Of a DNA stretch of 8,980 nt, positions 1 to 6,351 are shown piece after piece. The notes beneath the pieces were generated by a model, which was not told where the DNA came from, made no database searches, and saw only the letters and a program-made list of their open reading frames with translations. Source of the DNA: Clostridia bacterium (GTDB taxonomy: Bacteria; Bacillota_A; Clostridia; Oscillospirales; CAG-382); the NCBI GenBank assembly GCA_017615235.1, contig JAGAAM010000176.1, positions 1 to 8,980 on the forward strand, given 5' to 3'. Every line of letters starts with the position of its first letter. The stretch's first letter is position 1. The position numbers were made by a program, and so were the translations under genes.

Positions 1-1176
1 CTCGATGACCGTGGTGCCTTTTGCGGAAAGCCCGGCGATGACCATCGCGGCTCCGGCGCGGAGGTCGACGGCGCGAACGTTCGCGGGGCGAAGCTCCGGG
101 ACGCCTTTGACCGTGGCTGTATGCCCGGAAACGGAGATCCTCGCGCCCATACGGGCAAGCTCGTCGGTATATTTAAAGCGGTTGTCGTAAACGCTCTCGG
201 TAAGGGTGCTGTCGCCGTCGGCAAGGCAGAGCAGCACGCAGAACTGGGGGTTCATATCGGTCGGCAGACCGGGATAAAAATCGGTCTTGACGCGGACTTT
301 TTTCAGCTCGCCGGTATAGGAAACGGTGACGGAATCGTCGCCTTCCTTAACGTCGACGCCCATCTCGATAAGCTTCGCGGTGGTGGCTTCAAGGTGTCGC
401 GGGATGACGTTGGTTATGGTTAGCGAGCTTTTCGTCGCGGCGGCGGCTATCATATAGGTCCCGGCTTCGATCATATCCGGGATTATCGCGTAATTCCCGC
501 CGTGAAGTTCCTTCACTCCGCGTATCTTGATAACTTCGGTACCTGCGCCGGAGATATTCGCGCCGCAGGAGTTGAGGAAGTTTGCAAGGTCGACTATGTG
601 CGGTTCGCGCGCGGCGTTGTCGATGACGGTCATGCCTTCGGCTTTCGTCGCGGCGAGCATGATGTTCGCCGTAGCGCCGACGGAGGCGACGTCGAGGTAG
701 ATCGATGTTCCGGTGAGCGGACGTTCGGCGTAACAGCTCAAAACGTCGTCGGCGACGCAGACGACCTTCGCGCCGAGGGCTTCGAATCCTTTTTCGTGCT
801 GGTCGATGGGCCTTTTTCCGAAATTACAGCCGCCGGGATAGCCGGTGGTCGATCTGCCGAACCTGCCGAGCTCCGCGCCGAGGACGTAATAGGATCCGCG
901 CATCGTGCGGGAAAGTTCCAGAGGCGCGCTGCCGCAGCGGACGTTGCGGGTGTCGATGCGGTAGGTGCCGCGTTCGAGGCGCTGTACTTCCGCGCCCATA
1001 CGGCTTATCATCTCGAGCGCGATCGCGATATCCTTCACGTCGGGAAGGTTCTCGAGCACGCAGACGTCGTCGATAAGTATAGTAGCGAATATTATAGGCA
1101 GGGCGGCGTTCTTCATCCCGCCGACTTCTATCGTACCGATGAGAGGTCTGCCGCCGGAAATATAAAGTTTGTCCAT
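1..1176 (-). CDS. murA: UDP-N-acetylglucosamine 1-carboxyvinyltransferase MurA, 3' end cut by window edge
   Basis: MurA transfers enolpyruvate from PEP to UDP-GlcNAc, the first committed step of peptidoglycan synthesis in the cytoplasm. The 392 residues in the window match the family end to end. The N-terminus MDKLYISGG leads to GMKNAALP, with the K22-N23 pair known in E. coli MurA. TMRGS places the equivalent of E. coli Arg91 at R93. PGGCNFGKRP places the catalytic, fosfomycin-reactive Cys at C117 (E. coli Cys115). VSVGATANIM lies near 165-173, and LPTDM places the catalytic Asp at D307 (E. coli Asp305). NRFKYTDELARMGA and DLRAG follow. The family is about 417-420 residues, so roughly 25-30 are missing past position 1. 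The ATG at 1174-1176 has AAAGGTG eight bases upstream. The gene stands alone here, with its own promoter, divergent from the RNase J unit. Many Clostridia carry two MurA paralogues (MurAA and MurAB); the sequence does not settle which this is. Confidence 0.96.
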   Translation of the reverse strand, partial: MDKLYISGGRPLIGTIEVGGMKNAALPIIFATILIDDVCVLENLPDVKDIAIALEMISRMGAEVQRLERGTYRIDTRNVRCGSAPLELSRTMRGSYYVLGAELGRFGRSTTGYPGGCNFGKRPIDQHEKGFEALGAKVVCVADDVLSCYAERPLTGTSIYLDVASVGATANIMLAATKAEGMTVIDNAAREPHIVDLANFLNSCGANISGAGTEVIKIRGVKELHGGNYAIIPDMIEAGTYMIAAAATKSSLTITNVIPRHLEATTAKLIEMGVDVKEGDDSVTVSYTGELKKVRVKTDFYPGLPTDMNPQFCVLLCLADGDSTLTESVYDNRFKYTDELARMGARISVSGHTATVKGVPELRPANVRAVDLRAGAAMVIAGLSAKGTTVIE

Positions 1177-1199
1177 TTCAAAACACCTTTCGGTAATAC

Positions 1200-1221
1200 G
1201 CGCACAGCATACGCTTCGCGC
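1200..1221 (-). other. Possible hairpin in the murA 5' leader
   Basis: On the minus strand GCGC and AGC pair with GCT and GCGC around a GTAT loop, with a two-by-two internal loop between the stem halves. It lies inside the short leader predicted from the murA promoter (transcript start near 1225, start codon at 1176). It could stabilise the message or affect translation. No known regulatory RNA family is recognised, and the stem is modest. Confidence 0.3.
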
Positions 1222-1231
1222 TATCCGTAAT

Positions 1232-1260
1232 ATGATATCATTTAAAGAATAAAAAGTCAA
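1232..1260 (-). promoter_or_regulatory. Sigma-A-type promoter of murA
   Basis: On the minus strand TTGACT (1255-1260) is followed, after exactly 17 bases, by TATCAT (1232-1237). Each matches its consensus at five of six positions. Transcription would start near 1225, leaving a leader of about 50 bases before the murA ATG. Confidence 0.8.
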
Positions 1261-1360
1261 TACCGTCGCTCGCTATGTTTATATTCTATGCTTTTATGTG
1301 CGGAGATGACACTTTTCGCCATCCGGGGCGGACGGAAAGTCATTTAAGACCTGATTCCGC

Positions 1361-1389
1361 TTGACAAACCCGGCTTTTTGGGGCATAAT
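1361..1389 (+). promoter_or_regulatory. Distal sigma-A-type promoter of the RNase J unit
   Basis: A perfect TTGACA (1361-1366) is followed, after 17 bases, by CATAAT (1384-1389), five of six matches to the -10 consensus. The predicted start near 1396 gives a leader of about 150 bases before the RNase J ATG at 1546. The leader contains a weak GGCG/CGCC stem at 1434-1447 followed by four T residues, too short to call a terminator. Confidence 0.75.
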
Positions 1390-1499
1390 ATATTCAAGGG
1401 GATAAATATCCTCCCGCAATGATACGGACTTTTGGCGCCGAGTCGCCGCTTTTATACATAAATACACAACATACGGCAAAACAGATCAATCAAGGACGT

Positions 1500-1527
1500 T
1501 TTACGACGCCCGTTGTTTTGCTATAAT
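1500..1527 (+). promoter_or_regulatory. Possible proximal promoter of RNase J
   Basis: A perfect TATAAT (1522-1527) has TTTACG (1500-1505; four of six matches) 16 bases upstream. A start near 1534 would leave only about a dozen leader bases and would cut into the Shine-Dalgarno AAAGGA at 1530-1535. It may therefore be a chance match or give a poorly translated transcript. The distal promoter is the safer call. Confidence 0.35.
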
Positions 1528-1545
1528 CGAAAGGAAAATCATTAA

Positions 1546-3225
1546 ATGCAGAAAAACAAAAAGCCGGGCGTCAACGTCATATTCTTAGGCGGCGTCGACG
1601 GCATCGGTATGAATATGACCGCGTTCGAGTACGAAAACGAGATCATCGCCGTCGATTGCGGCGTCGCCTTCCCGGAGGACGATATGCTCGGAGTCGATCT
1701 GGTCATCCCGGACTTCGGGTATCTCGAAAAGAACGCCGAAAAACTCCGCACTCTGCTTATAACCCACGGGCACGAGGATCACATCGGCGCGGTGCCGTTC
1801 TTCCTTAAAAAGTTCGACAAAGTGCCGGTCTACGCCACAAGGCTGACGCTCGGCATAATTGAGGGCAAGCTTGCCGAGAACGGGATAAAACGCGCCGACC
1901 TTCGCGAGATACGCGCCGGCGAGACGGTGCGGCTCGGTTCCGCTTTCGAGGCGGAATACATCAACGTCAACCACTCGATGCCGGATTCCTGCGCGATCTG
2001 CATCGGAACTCCCTGCGGCCGCATACTCCACACCGGCGACTTAAAGGTCGATTTCACGCCGGTCGGCGAAAAGCCGATCGACCTCGCGCGGCTTTCGGAG
2101 CTCGGCAGGAAGGGGATAAGGCTTCTTCTTTGCGACAGCACGAACGCCGAGCGACCCGGATATACTCCGAGCGAAAGCTCGCTCGCCGTCAGTTTCGACC
2201 GGATCTTCAACAACGAACAGCGCCGGATCGTCATCGCGACTTTTTCCTCCAACGTACACCGCGTTCAGCAGATAATCAACGCCGCTTCAAAGGCGGGGCG
2301 CAAGGTCGCCATAACCGGCAGAAGCATGCAGAACTTTTTCAGCGCCGCCGTCAAACTCGGCTATCTGACCGTGCCGGACAATATCGTCATCGATCTGGCG
2401 GACGTTAAAAAACTTCCGCCCTCCAAAGTCGCGGTGCTCACGACCGGTTCGCAGGGCGAGCCGATGAGCGCCCTTTACCGCATGGCGTTCGGGGAACACA
2501 ACATGGTCACGCTGGGAACCGACGACCTTGTCGTGCTTTCGTCGTCGGCGATACCCGGCAACGAAAAACTCATCACCAAGATAATCAACGAGCTTTACCG
2601 CCGCGGAGCGGAAGTGATCACCTACAGCAATTACGACGTCCACGTTTCCGGCCACGCCTGCCGCGAGGAATTGAAGCTCATGCACGCGCTCACCGCGCCG
2701 GAGTTCTTCATCCCCGTACACGGCGAATACAAGCATTTGGTCGCTCACGCCGCGCTCGCGAAGGATATGGGCATGCCCGAAAACCGCATCATGATCCCCG
2801 ATACCGGCGAGGTCATCGCGCTGTCGAAGCGCAGCCTAAAACGCGCCGGTTCCGTCGAGGCGGGATCGGTCATGGTCGACGGCTCCGGCATCGGCGACGT
2901 GAGCTCCATCGTACTTCGCGAGAGGCGCAGGATCGCGGAGGAGGGCGTGATATTCGTCAGCGCCGGGATAGACACCGGTTATATGTGCATCTCGGTAATG
3001 CCGGAGGTGACGACCCGCGGCTTCGTTTACGAAAAGGAGAACGCCGATCTTGTCAACAAGATCGCGGAGGTCGCGTATAATTCGCTTATCAAAACGCTTT
3101 CGAGGGATATTTCCGACCAGTCGGTGATAAAAAGCCGTCTGCGCGACGACATCGGCGATTACGCCCGCAAACGCACCGGCAGGAAGCCCACCGTGGTCGT
3201 GCTTTTATCCGAAGTAAGGCAGTAA
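1546..3225 (+). CDS. rnj: Ribonuclease J (metallo-beta-lactamase/beta-CASP family)
   Basis: RNase J is the zinc-dependent 5'-3' exonuclease and endonuclease that handles mRNA decay and RNA maturation in many Gram-positive bacteria. All hallmark motifs are visible in this 559-residue protein, the usual family length. THGHEDHIGA gives metal ligands H74, H76, D78 and H79. VNHSMPDS gives H143, and HTGDLKVDF gives D165. CDSTNAERPGYTPSE (197-210) is the junction to the beta-CASP domain. ATFSSNVHR, VSGHACREEL (H370) and PVHGEYKHL (H392) follow. Residues from about 450 to the end match the C-terminal domain. The early GGxGEIGxN motif reads GGVDGIGMN, a small departure. The ATG at 1546 has AAAGGA ten bases upstream. 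It is the first gene of a two-cistron unit with 3233-4156. Whether a second paralogue (J2) exists elsewhere cannot be seen. Confidence 0.95.
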   Translation: MQKNKKPGVNVIFLGGVDGIGMNMTAFEYENEIIAVDCGVAFPEDDMLGVDLVIPDFGYLEKNAEKLRTLLITHGHEDHIGAVPFFLKKFDKVPVYATRLTLGIIEGKLAENGIKRADLREIRAGETVRLGSAFEAEYINVNHSMPDSCAICIGTPCGRILHTGDLKVDFTPVGEKPIDLARLSELGRKGIRLLLCDSTNAERPGYTPSESSLAVSFDRIFNNEQRRIVIATFSSNVHRVQQIINAASKAGRKVAITGRSMQNFFSAAVKLGYLTVPDNIVIDLADVKKLPPSKVAVLTTGSQGEPMSALYRMAFGEHNMVTLGTDDLVVLSSSAIPGNEKLITKIINELYRRGAEVITYSNYDVHVSGHACREELKLMHALTAPEFFIPVHGEYKHLVAHAALAKDMGMPENRIMIPDTGEVIALSKRSLKRAGSVEAGSVMVDGSGIGDVSSIVLRERRRIAEEGVIFVSAGIDTGYMCISVMPEVTTRGFVYEKENADLVNKIAEVAYNSLIKTLSRDISDQSVIKSRLRDDIGDYARKRTGRKPTVVVLLSEVRQ

Positions 3226-3227
3226 AA

Positions 3228-3233
3228 AAGGAG
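3228..3233 (+). promoter_or_regulatory. Shine-Dalgarno overlapping the only standard start of the next gene
   Basis: AAGGAG sits right after the RNase J stop (3223-3225). Its last G is the first base of the GTG at 3233, so it cannot serve that GTG in the normal way. The in-frame codon at the ideal distance, eight bases downstream, is ACG at 3242-3244, one base away from ATG. An in-frame TAA at 3215 blocks any earlier start. Confidence 0.6.
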
Positions 3234-4156
3234 TGATCTTTACGGAACTTGACGCTTTCGATATCAAAAACGGACTTGAATTCATAGTAGGGAAGTGGGA
3301 ACCGGAATTCCTGGTGAACGCTTTCTCGAACGACCTCGCGCATATCCCGGCGAGCGAATTCAAAAGCGACGACGGCACCGATTTCACCGCTTTGAAGTTC
3401 GAATTCTTCGAGGATCACACCGTTAAGATGACCGATTCCTCAAAGGATCGCGTCGAGGAAGGCACCTGGGAACAGACCGGGTTCTTAAGCTTCCGCTATA
3501 CGCTGAACGGCTTTATCGACATACCGGAAGGGCCGTTCCGCGATTCCGCCGAAAAGCTTGAAGCGCACGACGGAAGGCTGGTTTTCGCGATAGGATTTCT
3601 CGCCGTCGCGCTCAAAAAGACCGAAAAAGGAAAAATCACGAATACAACAAACACAAAACAAAAAACGGCGCTTGCGCCGGACAGGGAGGAAAAAATGAAA
3701 GAGATCATCGGAAAATACGCAGTCGCAAAAGCTTTTACCGACATCGACGGCGAAATGGGGCTTTACACGCTCGAAGCCGTCAAAGCGGACCTTGACAAAC
3801 GCGTCGCCGCCGGCGAGATGGAAGCCGAGGAAGCGGAGGAACTGCTTTCGGCGTTCAATATGGTCATCGAGATAACCGATGATCACCGCGTCGTTTCCTG
3901 GGCGAAGATACCGGCAGGCGTCTCCGACGAGGACATCAAAGAGGCGCTCGAAGGCGGCGACATCCTTGCCGTCGAGGGCGATATGATCGCCGTCAGCGCG
4001 AACGAATGGAAAGAGGAAGACGGAAAGATCCTTTACAACACCGAAGAGACCCGCGAGCTGTTCGGCGAGGAACAGTCCCCCTGGGACGAGCTCGCCTTCG
4101 ACGAGGAAGGATTTCTTCCTTTCGGCAGCGGCATGATGATGCTGAAGAAGATTTAA
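3233..4156 (+). CDS. Hypothetical protein with two related small domains, possibly a fusion of two genes
   Basis: I do not recognise a named family. There is no signal peptide or membrane helix, so the product is probably cytoplasmic. The frame reads as two diverged copies of one acidic domain. Copy 1 has FIVGKW (17-22), FEFFEDHTVKM (56-66), EEGTWEQTGFLSFRYT (75-90) and GFLAVALKK at its end (121-129). Copy 2 has EIIGKYAVAKAF (157-168), VIEITDDHRVVSW (211-223) and GMMMLKK at its end (300-306). The GKW/GKY opening and beta-rich pattern recall lipocalin-like proteins, but this is weak. Residues 133-154 (ITNTTNTKQKTALAP...) form a low-complexity linker encoded by A/C-rich, intergenic-looking DNA. 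A full Shine-Dalgarno and ATG begin copy 2 at 3695, so a separate 153-residue product (155-307) is plausible. The start is uncertain: GTG at 3233 or ACG at 3242. The frame follows RNase J by seven bases and likely shares its transcript, ending at the terminator at 4173. Confidence 0.75.
   Translation: MIFTELDAFDIKNGLEFIVGKWEPEFLVNAFSNDLAHIPASEFKSDDGTDFTALKFEFFEDHTVKMTDSSKDRVEEGTWEQTGFLSFRYTLNGFIDIPEGPFRDSAEKLEAHDGRLVFAIGFLAVALKKTEKGKITNTTNTKQKTALAPDREEKMKEIIGKYAVAKAFTDIDGEMGLYTLEAVKADLDKRVAAGEMEAEEAEELLSAFNMVIEITDDHRVVSWAKIPAGVSDEDIKEALEGGDILAVEGDMIAVSANEWKEEDGKILYNTEETRELFGEEQSPWDELAFDEEGFLPFGSGMMMLKKI
3666..3679 (+). other. Hairpin in the inter-domain linker just before the internal start
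   Basis: CGGCG pairs with CGCCG around a CTTG loop, directly after an A/C-rich run (3654-3666) and four bases before the Shine-Dalgarno of the internal ATG. It resembles the base of a decayed terminator, because the same kind of A/C-rich run precedes the real terminator after the frame's end. No T-tract follows, so it should not terminate transcription now. Confidence 0.45.
3683..3697 (+). promoter_or_regulatory. Internal ribosome binding site and ATG within the two-domain frame
   Basis: AGGGAGGA (3683-3690) precedes an in-frame ATG at 3695-3697. Five bases separate the GGAGG core from the ATG. This is stronger and better placed than the signal for the start of the whole frame. It would begin the second domain at Met155 and suggests separate translation of that domain. 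Confidence 0.6.
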
Positions 4157-4172
4157 CGCAAAAACAAAAAAC

Positions 4173-4203
4173 ATCCGGGAGCGTTGCGCTCCCGGATTTT
4201 TTT
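4173..4203. terminator. Strong, probably bidirectional intrinsic terminator
   Basis: ATCCGGGAGCG (4173-4183) pairs perfectly with CGCTCCCGGAT (4187-4197) around a TTG loop, and seven T residues run from 4197 to 4203. On the minus strand the stem is followed by GTTTTTTGTTTTT. It therefore can end both the RNase J unit (stop at 4154-4156) and the convergent dockerin/BspA gene (stop at 4215-4217). Confidence 0.93.
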
Positions 4204-4214
4204 GTGTTGCCGTT

Positions 4215-6053
4215 TTATTCCGCCGGCTCGATCTTAAGCCAGGTGTAATCCGAATAGGTTTCGCGCAGGTATTCCGCGTCCAGGTTGACGTCGAGCAGCT
4301 CGATAGCCGTGCGCGGAACGTATTCCTTCTCGGTGTACCAGTTATACGGATCGGCAAAGTTCGCGACGGCAAGGTCGACGCAGCCGTCGAAGGCGTATTC
4401 GCCTATGCAGGTGATGAATACCGGGATGTCGATCTCGGTCAGTCCGATCGCCCCCGCGAAAGCGTAGGTGTCGATGCAGGTGACGTCCTCGCTCGTCGGG
4501 ACCGTCGCGTTCTTGCAGGCGATGACGACCTGGTGGTAAAGGTTGGAGATAACGCAGTTGTCGCCCTCCGAGAAGCGCCAGTTCGCCGGAGCGACCGTCA
4601 CGGCGGCGAGGTCTTTGTTGTATGCGAACGGGTTCGCGCCGATGGATTCGACCAGCGGCGGGATGTGGATCTCTTTGATGTCGCAGTAGTTGAAGCACCA
4701 GTCGCCCAATATCTTCATGCTCTGCGGCAGTCTGACGTTTTTGATCATCATACAGCCGTAAAACGCCATCGTGCCGATCGCTTCATATCCGTCAGGTATA
4801 TAGACCGATTCCATCTTCGTCATGTTCTCGAAAGCGTAATGGGCAATGCCGTTCGCGATCTCTGCGTCCGGGAAGTCGGGCCAGTTCGATCCGGCGACGA
4901 CGGAATGCCGGCTTTTGTCGACAAGACAGCCGCCGTTCCCCATATATATCTTGTTTTTGGGGTCGGAACGGTATTCGCGTATATCGTTGCAGCCGGAGAA
5001 GGCGTGATCCTCGATCTCGCTGACGTCCCTGCCGATGAACACCCATTCGACCGAGGAGTTCTCGAAAGCGCTCCTGCCGATCTTGTTGATCCCGCTCGGA
5101 ACGTAGATCCCTTTTACTCCGGAGACGTTTTCAAAAGCGCCCGCGGCGACGTATATAACGCGCTTGCCGTTGTATTCCCGCGGGATATAGATCTCTTCGT
5201 CGGTGCAGGTGCCGATGCCGGTGACGTAATAAGCCACTCCGCCGTATTTTTCGATCTTGAGCCCCTTGCTCGGAACGTAATCGGAGTAATCCTCGCGCGC
5301 CCAGACGTTGGAGACTTTTTCATAGGTGAGGTAATACGCCATATCACCGGCGTCTTCCACCGGGAAATTGTAAAACACGTTGACGTTCGCTTCCAGTTCC
5401 TCCTGCGAAGGGGCGGTGTACCATCCCCATATCTCCTCGAAATACACTCTTTGAAGCGAAGAGCAGCCCGCGAATGCGTTCGCGCCTATCCAGACCACCG
5501 ATTTCGGGATCGTGACCGAAGTGAGAGCCGTACAGCCGGAGAAAGCGCCGTCTTCGATCCTTTCGATCCCTTCCGGGAGCACGAAACCGGTCACCCCGGT
5601 GCATCCGGCGAAAGCGTTTTCCGCGATGACCGTTACAGGTACGCCGCCGACGTAGCCGGGGATTATGATCTCGCCGTCTTCACATTCGCCGGGACCGGTC
5701 ACGGCCGCGTGATCTCCGCCTTCCGGAACGGAAATATCAAGATCGTCGTTCGGGACGAGCCGCGTTATCTCATAACTGCCGAGCACCGCGCGTTTTACCA
5801 TAAGGTAATCGACGGCGGTGACCTCTCCGTCGCCGCTGACGTCGCAGGCGATGTCTTCGTCGCGGTTCGCCGCGTAGGACCGGAGAACTATCCTTTTGAG
5901 CATAAGGTAATCGACGGCGTCGATCTTATGGTCGCCGTTGATATCGCCCATAAGACGGCGGCCTTCGTATTCCACGTCGGCGGAAACGCCGAAGGCGAAC
6001 ACCGGGAGAGCCGCCATAAGTAACGCAAGCAGAACACTTAAAAACTTTTTCAT
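4215..6053 (-). CDS. Secreted dockerin plus BspA-type leucine-rich repeat protein
   Basis: This is a predicted extracellular protein of 612 residues. Residues 1-25 form a Sec signal peptide (MKKFLSVLLALLMAALPVFA...). Residues 35-92 form a type I dockerin-like pair. The first calcium loop has D37, N39, D41, D45 and D48; the second has D71, S73, D75, T79 and D82. Both loops continue AVDYLM, giving two-fold symmetry. Dockerins bind cohesins on scaffoldins or cell-surface proteins. From about 120 on come BspA-like repeats (LRR_5 style), with AF-GC turns such as AFAGC (147-151), AFSGC (170-174) and AFAGC (193-197), then a second block from about 273 to 560. Each block opens with an EI(I/Y)IP strand and ends in a WYT...YSDY...LKIE module (211-268; 572-609). 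Start choice: ATG at 6053 has GGAG six bases upstream and begins the signal peptide; the upstream ATG at 6122 overlaps the promoter -35. No catalytic domain is seen, so binding or adhesion is the likely role. Confidence 0.9.
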   Translation of the reverse strand: MKKFLSVLLALLMAALPVFAFGVSADVEYEGRRLMGDINGDHKIDAVDYLMLKRIVLRSYAANRDEDIACDVSGDGEVTAVDYLMVKRAVLGSYEITRLVPNDDLDISVPEGGDHAAVTGPGECEDGEIIIPGYVGGVPVTVIAENAFAGCTGVTGFVLPEGIERIEDGAFSGCTALTSVTIPKSVVWIGANAFAGCSSLQRVYFEEIWGWYTAPSQEELEANVNVFYNFPVEDAGDMAYYLTYEKVSNVWAREDYSDYVPSKGLKIEKYGGVAYYVTGIGTCTDEEIYIPREYNGKRVIYVAAGAFENVSGVKGIYVPSGINKIGRSAFENSSVEWVFIGRDVSEIEDHAFSGCNDIREYRSDPKNKIYMGNGGCLVDKSRHSVVAGSNWPDFPDAEIANGIAHYAFENMTKMESVYIPDGYEAIGTMAFYGCMMIKNVRLPQSMKILGDWCFNYCDIKEIHIPPLVESIGANPFAYNKDLAAVTVAPANWRFSEGDNCVISNLYHQVVIACKNATVPTSEDVTCIDTYAFAGAIGLTEIDIPVFITCIGEYAFDGCVDLAVANFADPYNWYTEKEYVPRTAIELLDVNLDAEYLRETYSDYTWLKIEPAE

Positions 6054-6093
6054 TTTTCGCTCCGTTTGTTTATAATTTTGAATTTTCAATATG

Positions 6094-6122
6094 ATTATAC
6101 CATCGGTACCCGCGGTTGTCAA
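6094..6122 (-). promoter_or_regulatory. Perfect-consensus sigma-A promoter of the dockerin/BspA gene
   Basis: On the minus strand TTGACA (6117-6122) is followed, after 17 bases, by TATAAT (6094-6099). Both elements match consensus exactly. Transcription would start near 6087, about 34 bases before the start codon. The intergenic stretch 6054-6351 holds this promoter and the divergent one at 6270-6298, with about 147 bases between them in which I see no gene. Confidence 0.9.
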
Positions 6123-6269
6123 CCGATCAAAGACCGTGTGGTTCCGGCAAAAGGCGTGCGCCCGAAGGAAATTTTTGACAAACGGGCTTCAAAACCCTTT
6201 ATTTTGCGGCAGGATCGCTTTTGAATCGCGCTGTTTCGTGCTTTTTTTCAAAAATGCGAAAGGCAACTA

Positions 6270-6298
6270 TTGATTTTTGTGCTAATATGATATATAAT
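6270..6298 (+). promoter_or_regulatory. Sigma-A-type promoter of the CBM9-like surface protein gene
   Basis: TTGATT (6270-6275) is followed, after 17 bases, by a perfect TATAAT (6293-6298). Transcription would start near 6305, giving a leader of under 50 bases that begins almost directly with the hairpin at 6313-6325. Confidence 0.85.
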
Positions 6299-6312
6299 AG
6301 ATTAACTCGTAA

Positions 6313-6325
6313 GGGACGACGTCCC
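6313..6325 (+). other. 5'-end mRNA hairpin
   Basis: GGGAC pairs with GTCCC around a GAC loop, about eight bases from the predicted transcript start and followed by GAAAAAA rather than a T-tract, so it is not a terminator. Hairpins at the extreme 5' end are known to shield mRNAs from RNA pyrophosphohydrolase and RNase J. That role here is inferred. Confidence 0.5.
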
Positions 6326-6351
6326 GAAAAAACAATTTAAGGAGTTTAAGC

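Larger units (their letters stand above)
1177..1545. other. Divergent intergenic region between murA and RNase J
   Basis: This 369-base gap holds the murA promoter (reading left), a strong distal promoter and a weaker proximal one for RNase J (reading right), the murA leader hairpin, and an imperfect inverted repeat at 1311-1340. In that repeat ACTTT pairs with AAAGT, and CC-TCCG pairs with CGGA-GG around a GGG loop. I see no convincing small gene, tRNA or known riboswitch. The short reading frame on the minus strand at 1294-1479 has no Shine-Dalgarno and spans both RNase J promoter elements, so it is not called. Confidence 0.6.

Noticed and set aside
502..1230. Plus-strand reading frame of 242 codons opposite murA
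   Set aside because: murA motifs are complete on the other strand, and this frame runs across the murA start codon and leader.
1294..1479. Small minus-strand gene of 61 codons in the murA-rnj gap
   Set aside because: No Shine-Dalgarno, no motif, and it overlaps the distal RNase J promoter.
3485..4372. Minus-strand reading frame of 295 codons opposite the two-domain gene
   Set aside because: It crosses the bidirectional terminator and the end of the convergent gene and shows no family motif; it is a shadow of the plus-strand frame.
4533..6023. Long plus-strand reading frame of 496 codons opposite the dockerin/BspA gene
   Set aside because: The minus-strand protein has a signal peptide, dockerin loops and LRR motifs; the plus-strand translation has no recognisable motif and no start signals.
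6054..6122. Upstream in-frame ATG that would add 23 residues to the dockerin/BspA protein
   Set aside because: The ATG overlaps the -35 element of a perfect promoter and would precede the signal peptide with a polar extension; the ATG at 6053 has its own Shine-Dalgarno.
6175..6203. Additional plus-strand promoter with a perfect TTGACA
   Set aside because: The 17-base spacing leads to TTTATT, only four of six matches, and a much better promoter for the same gene lies at 6270-6298.
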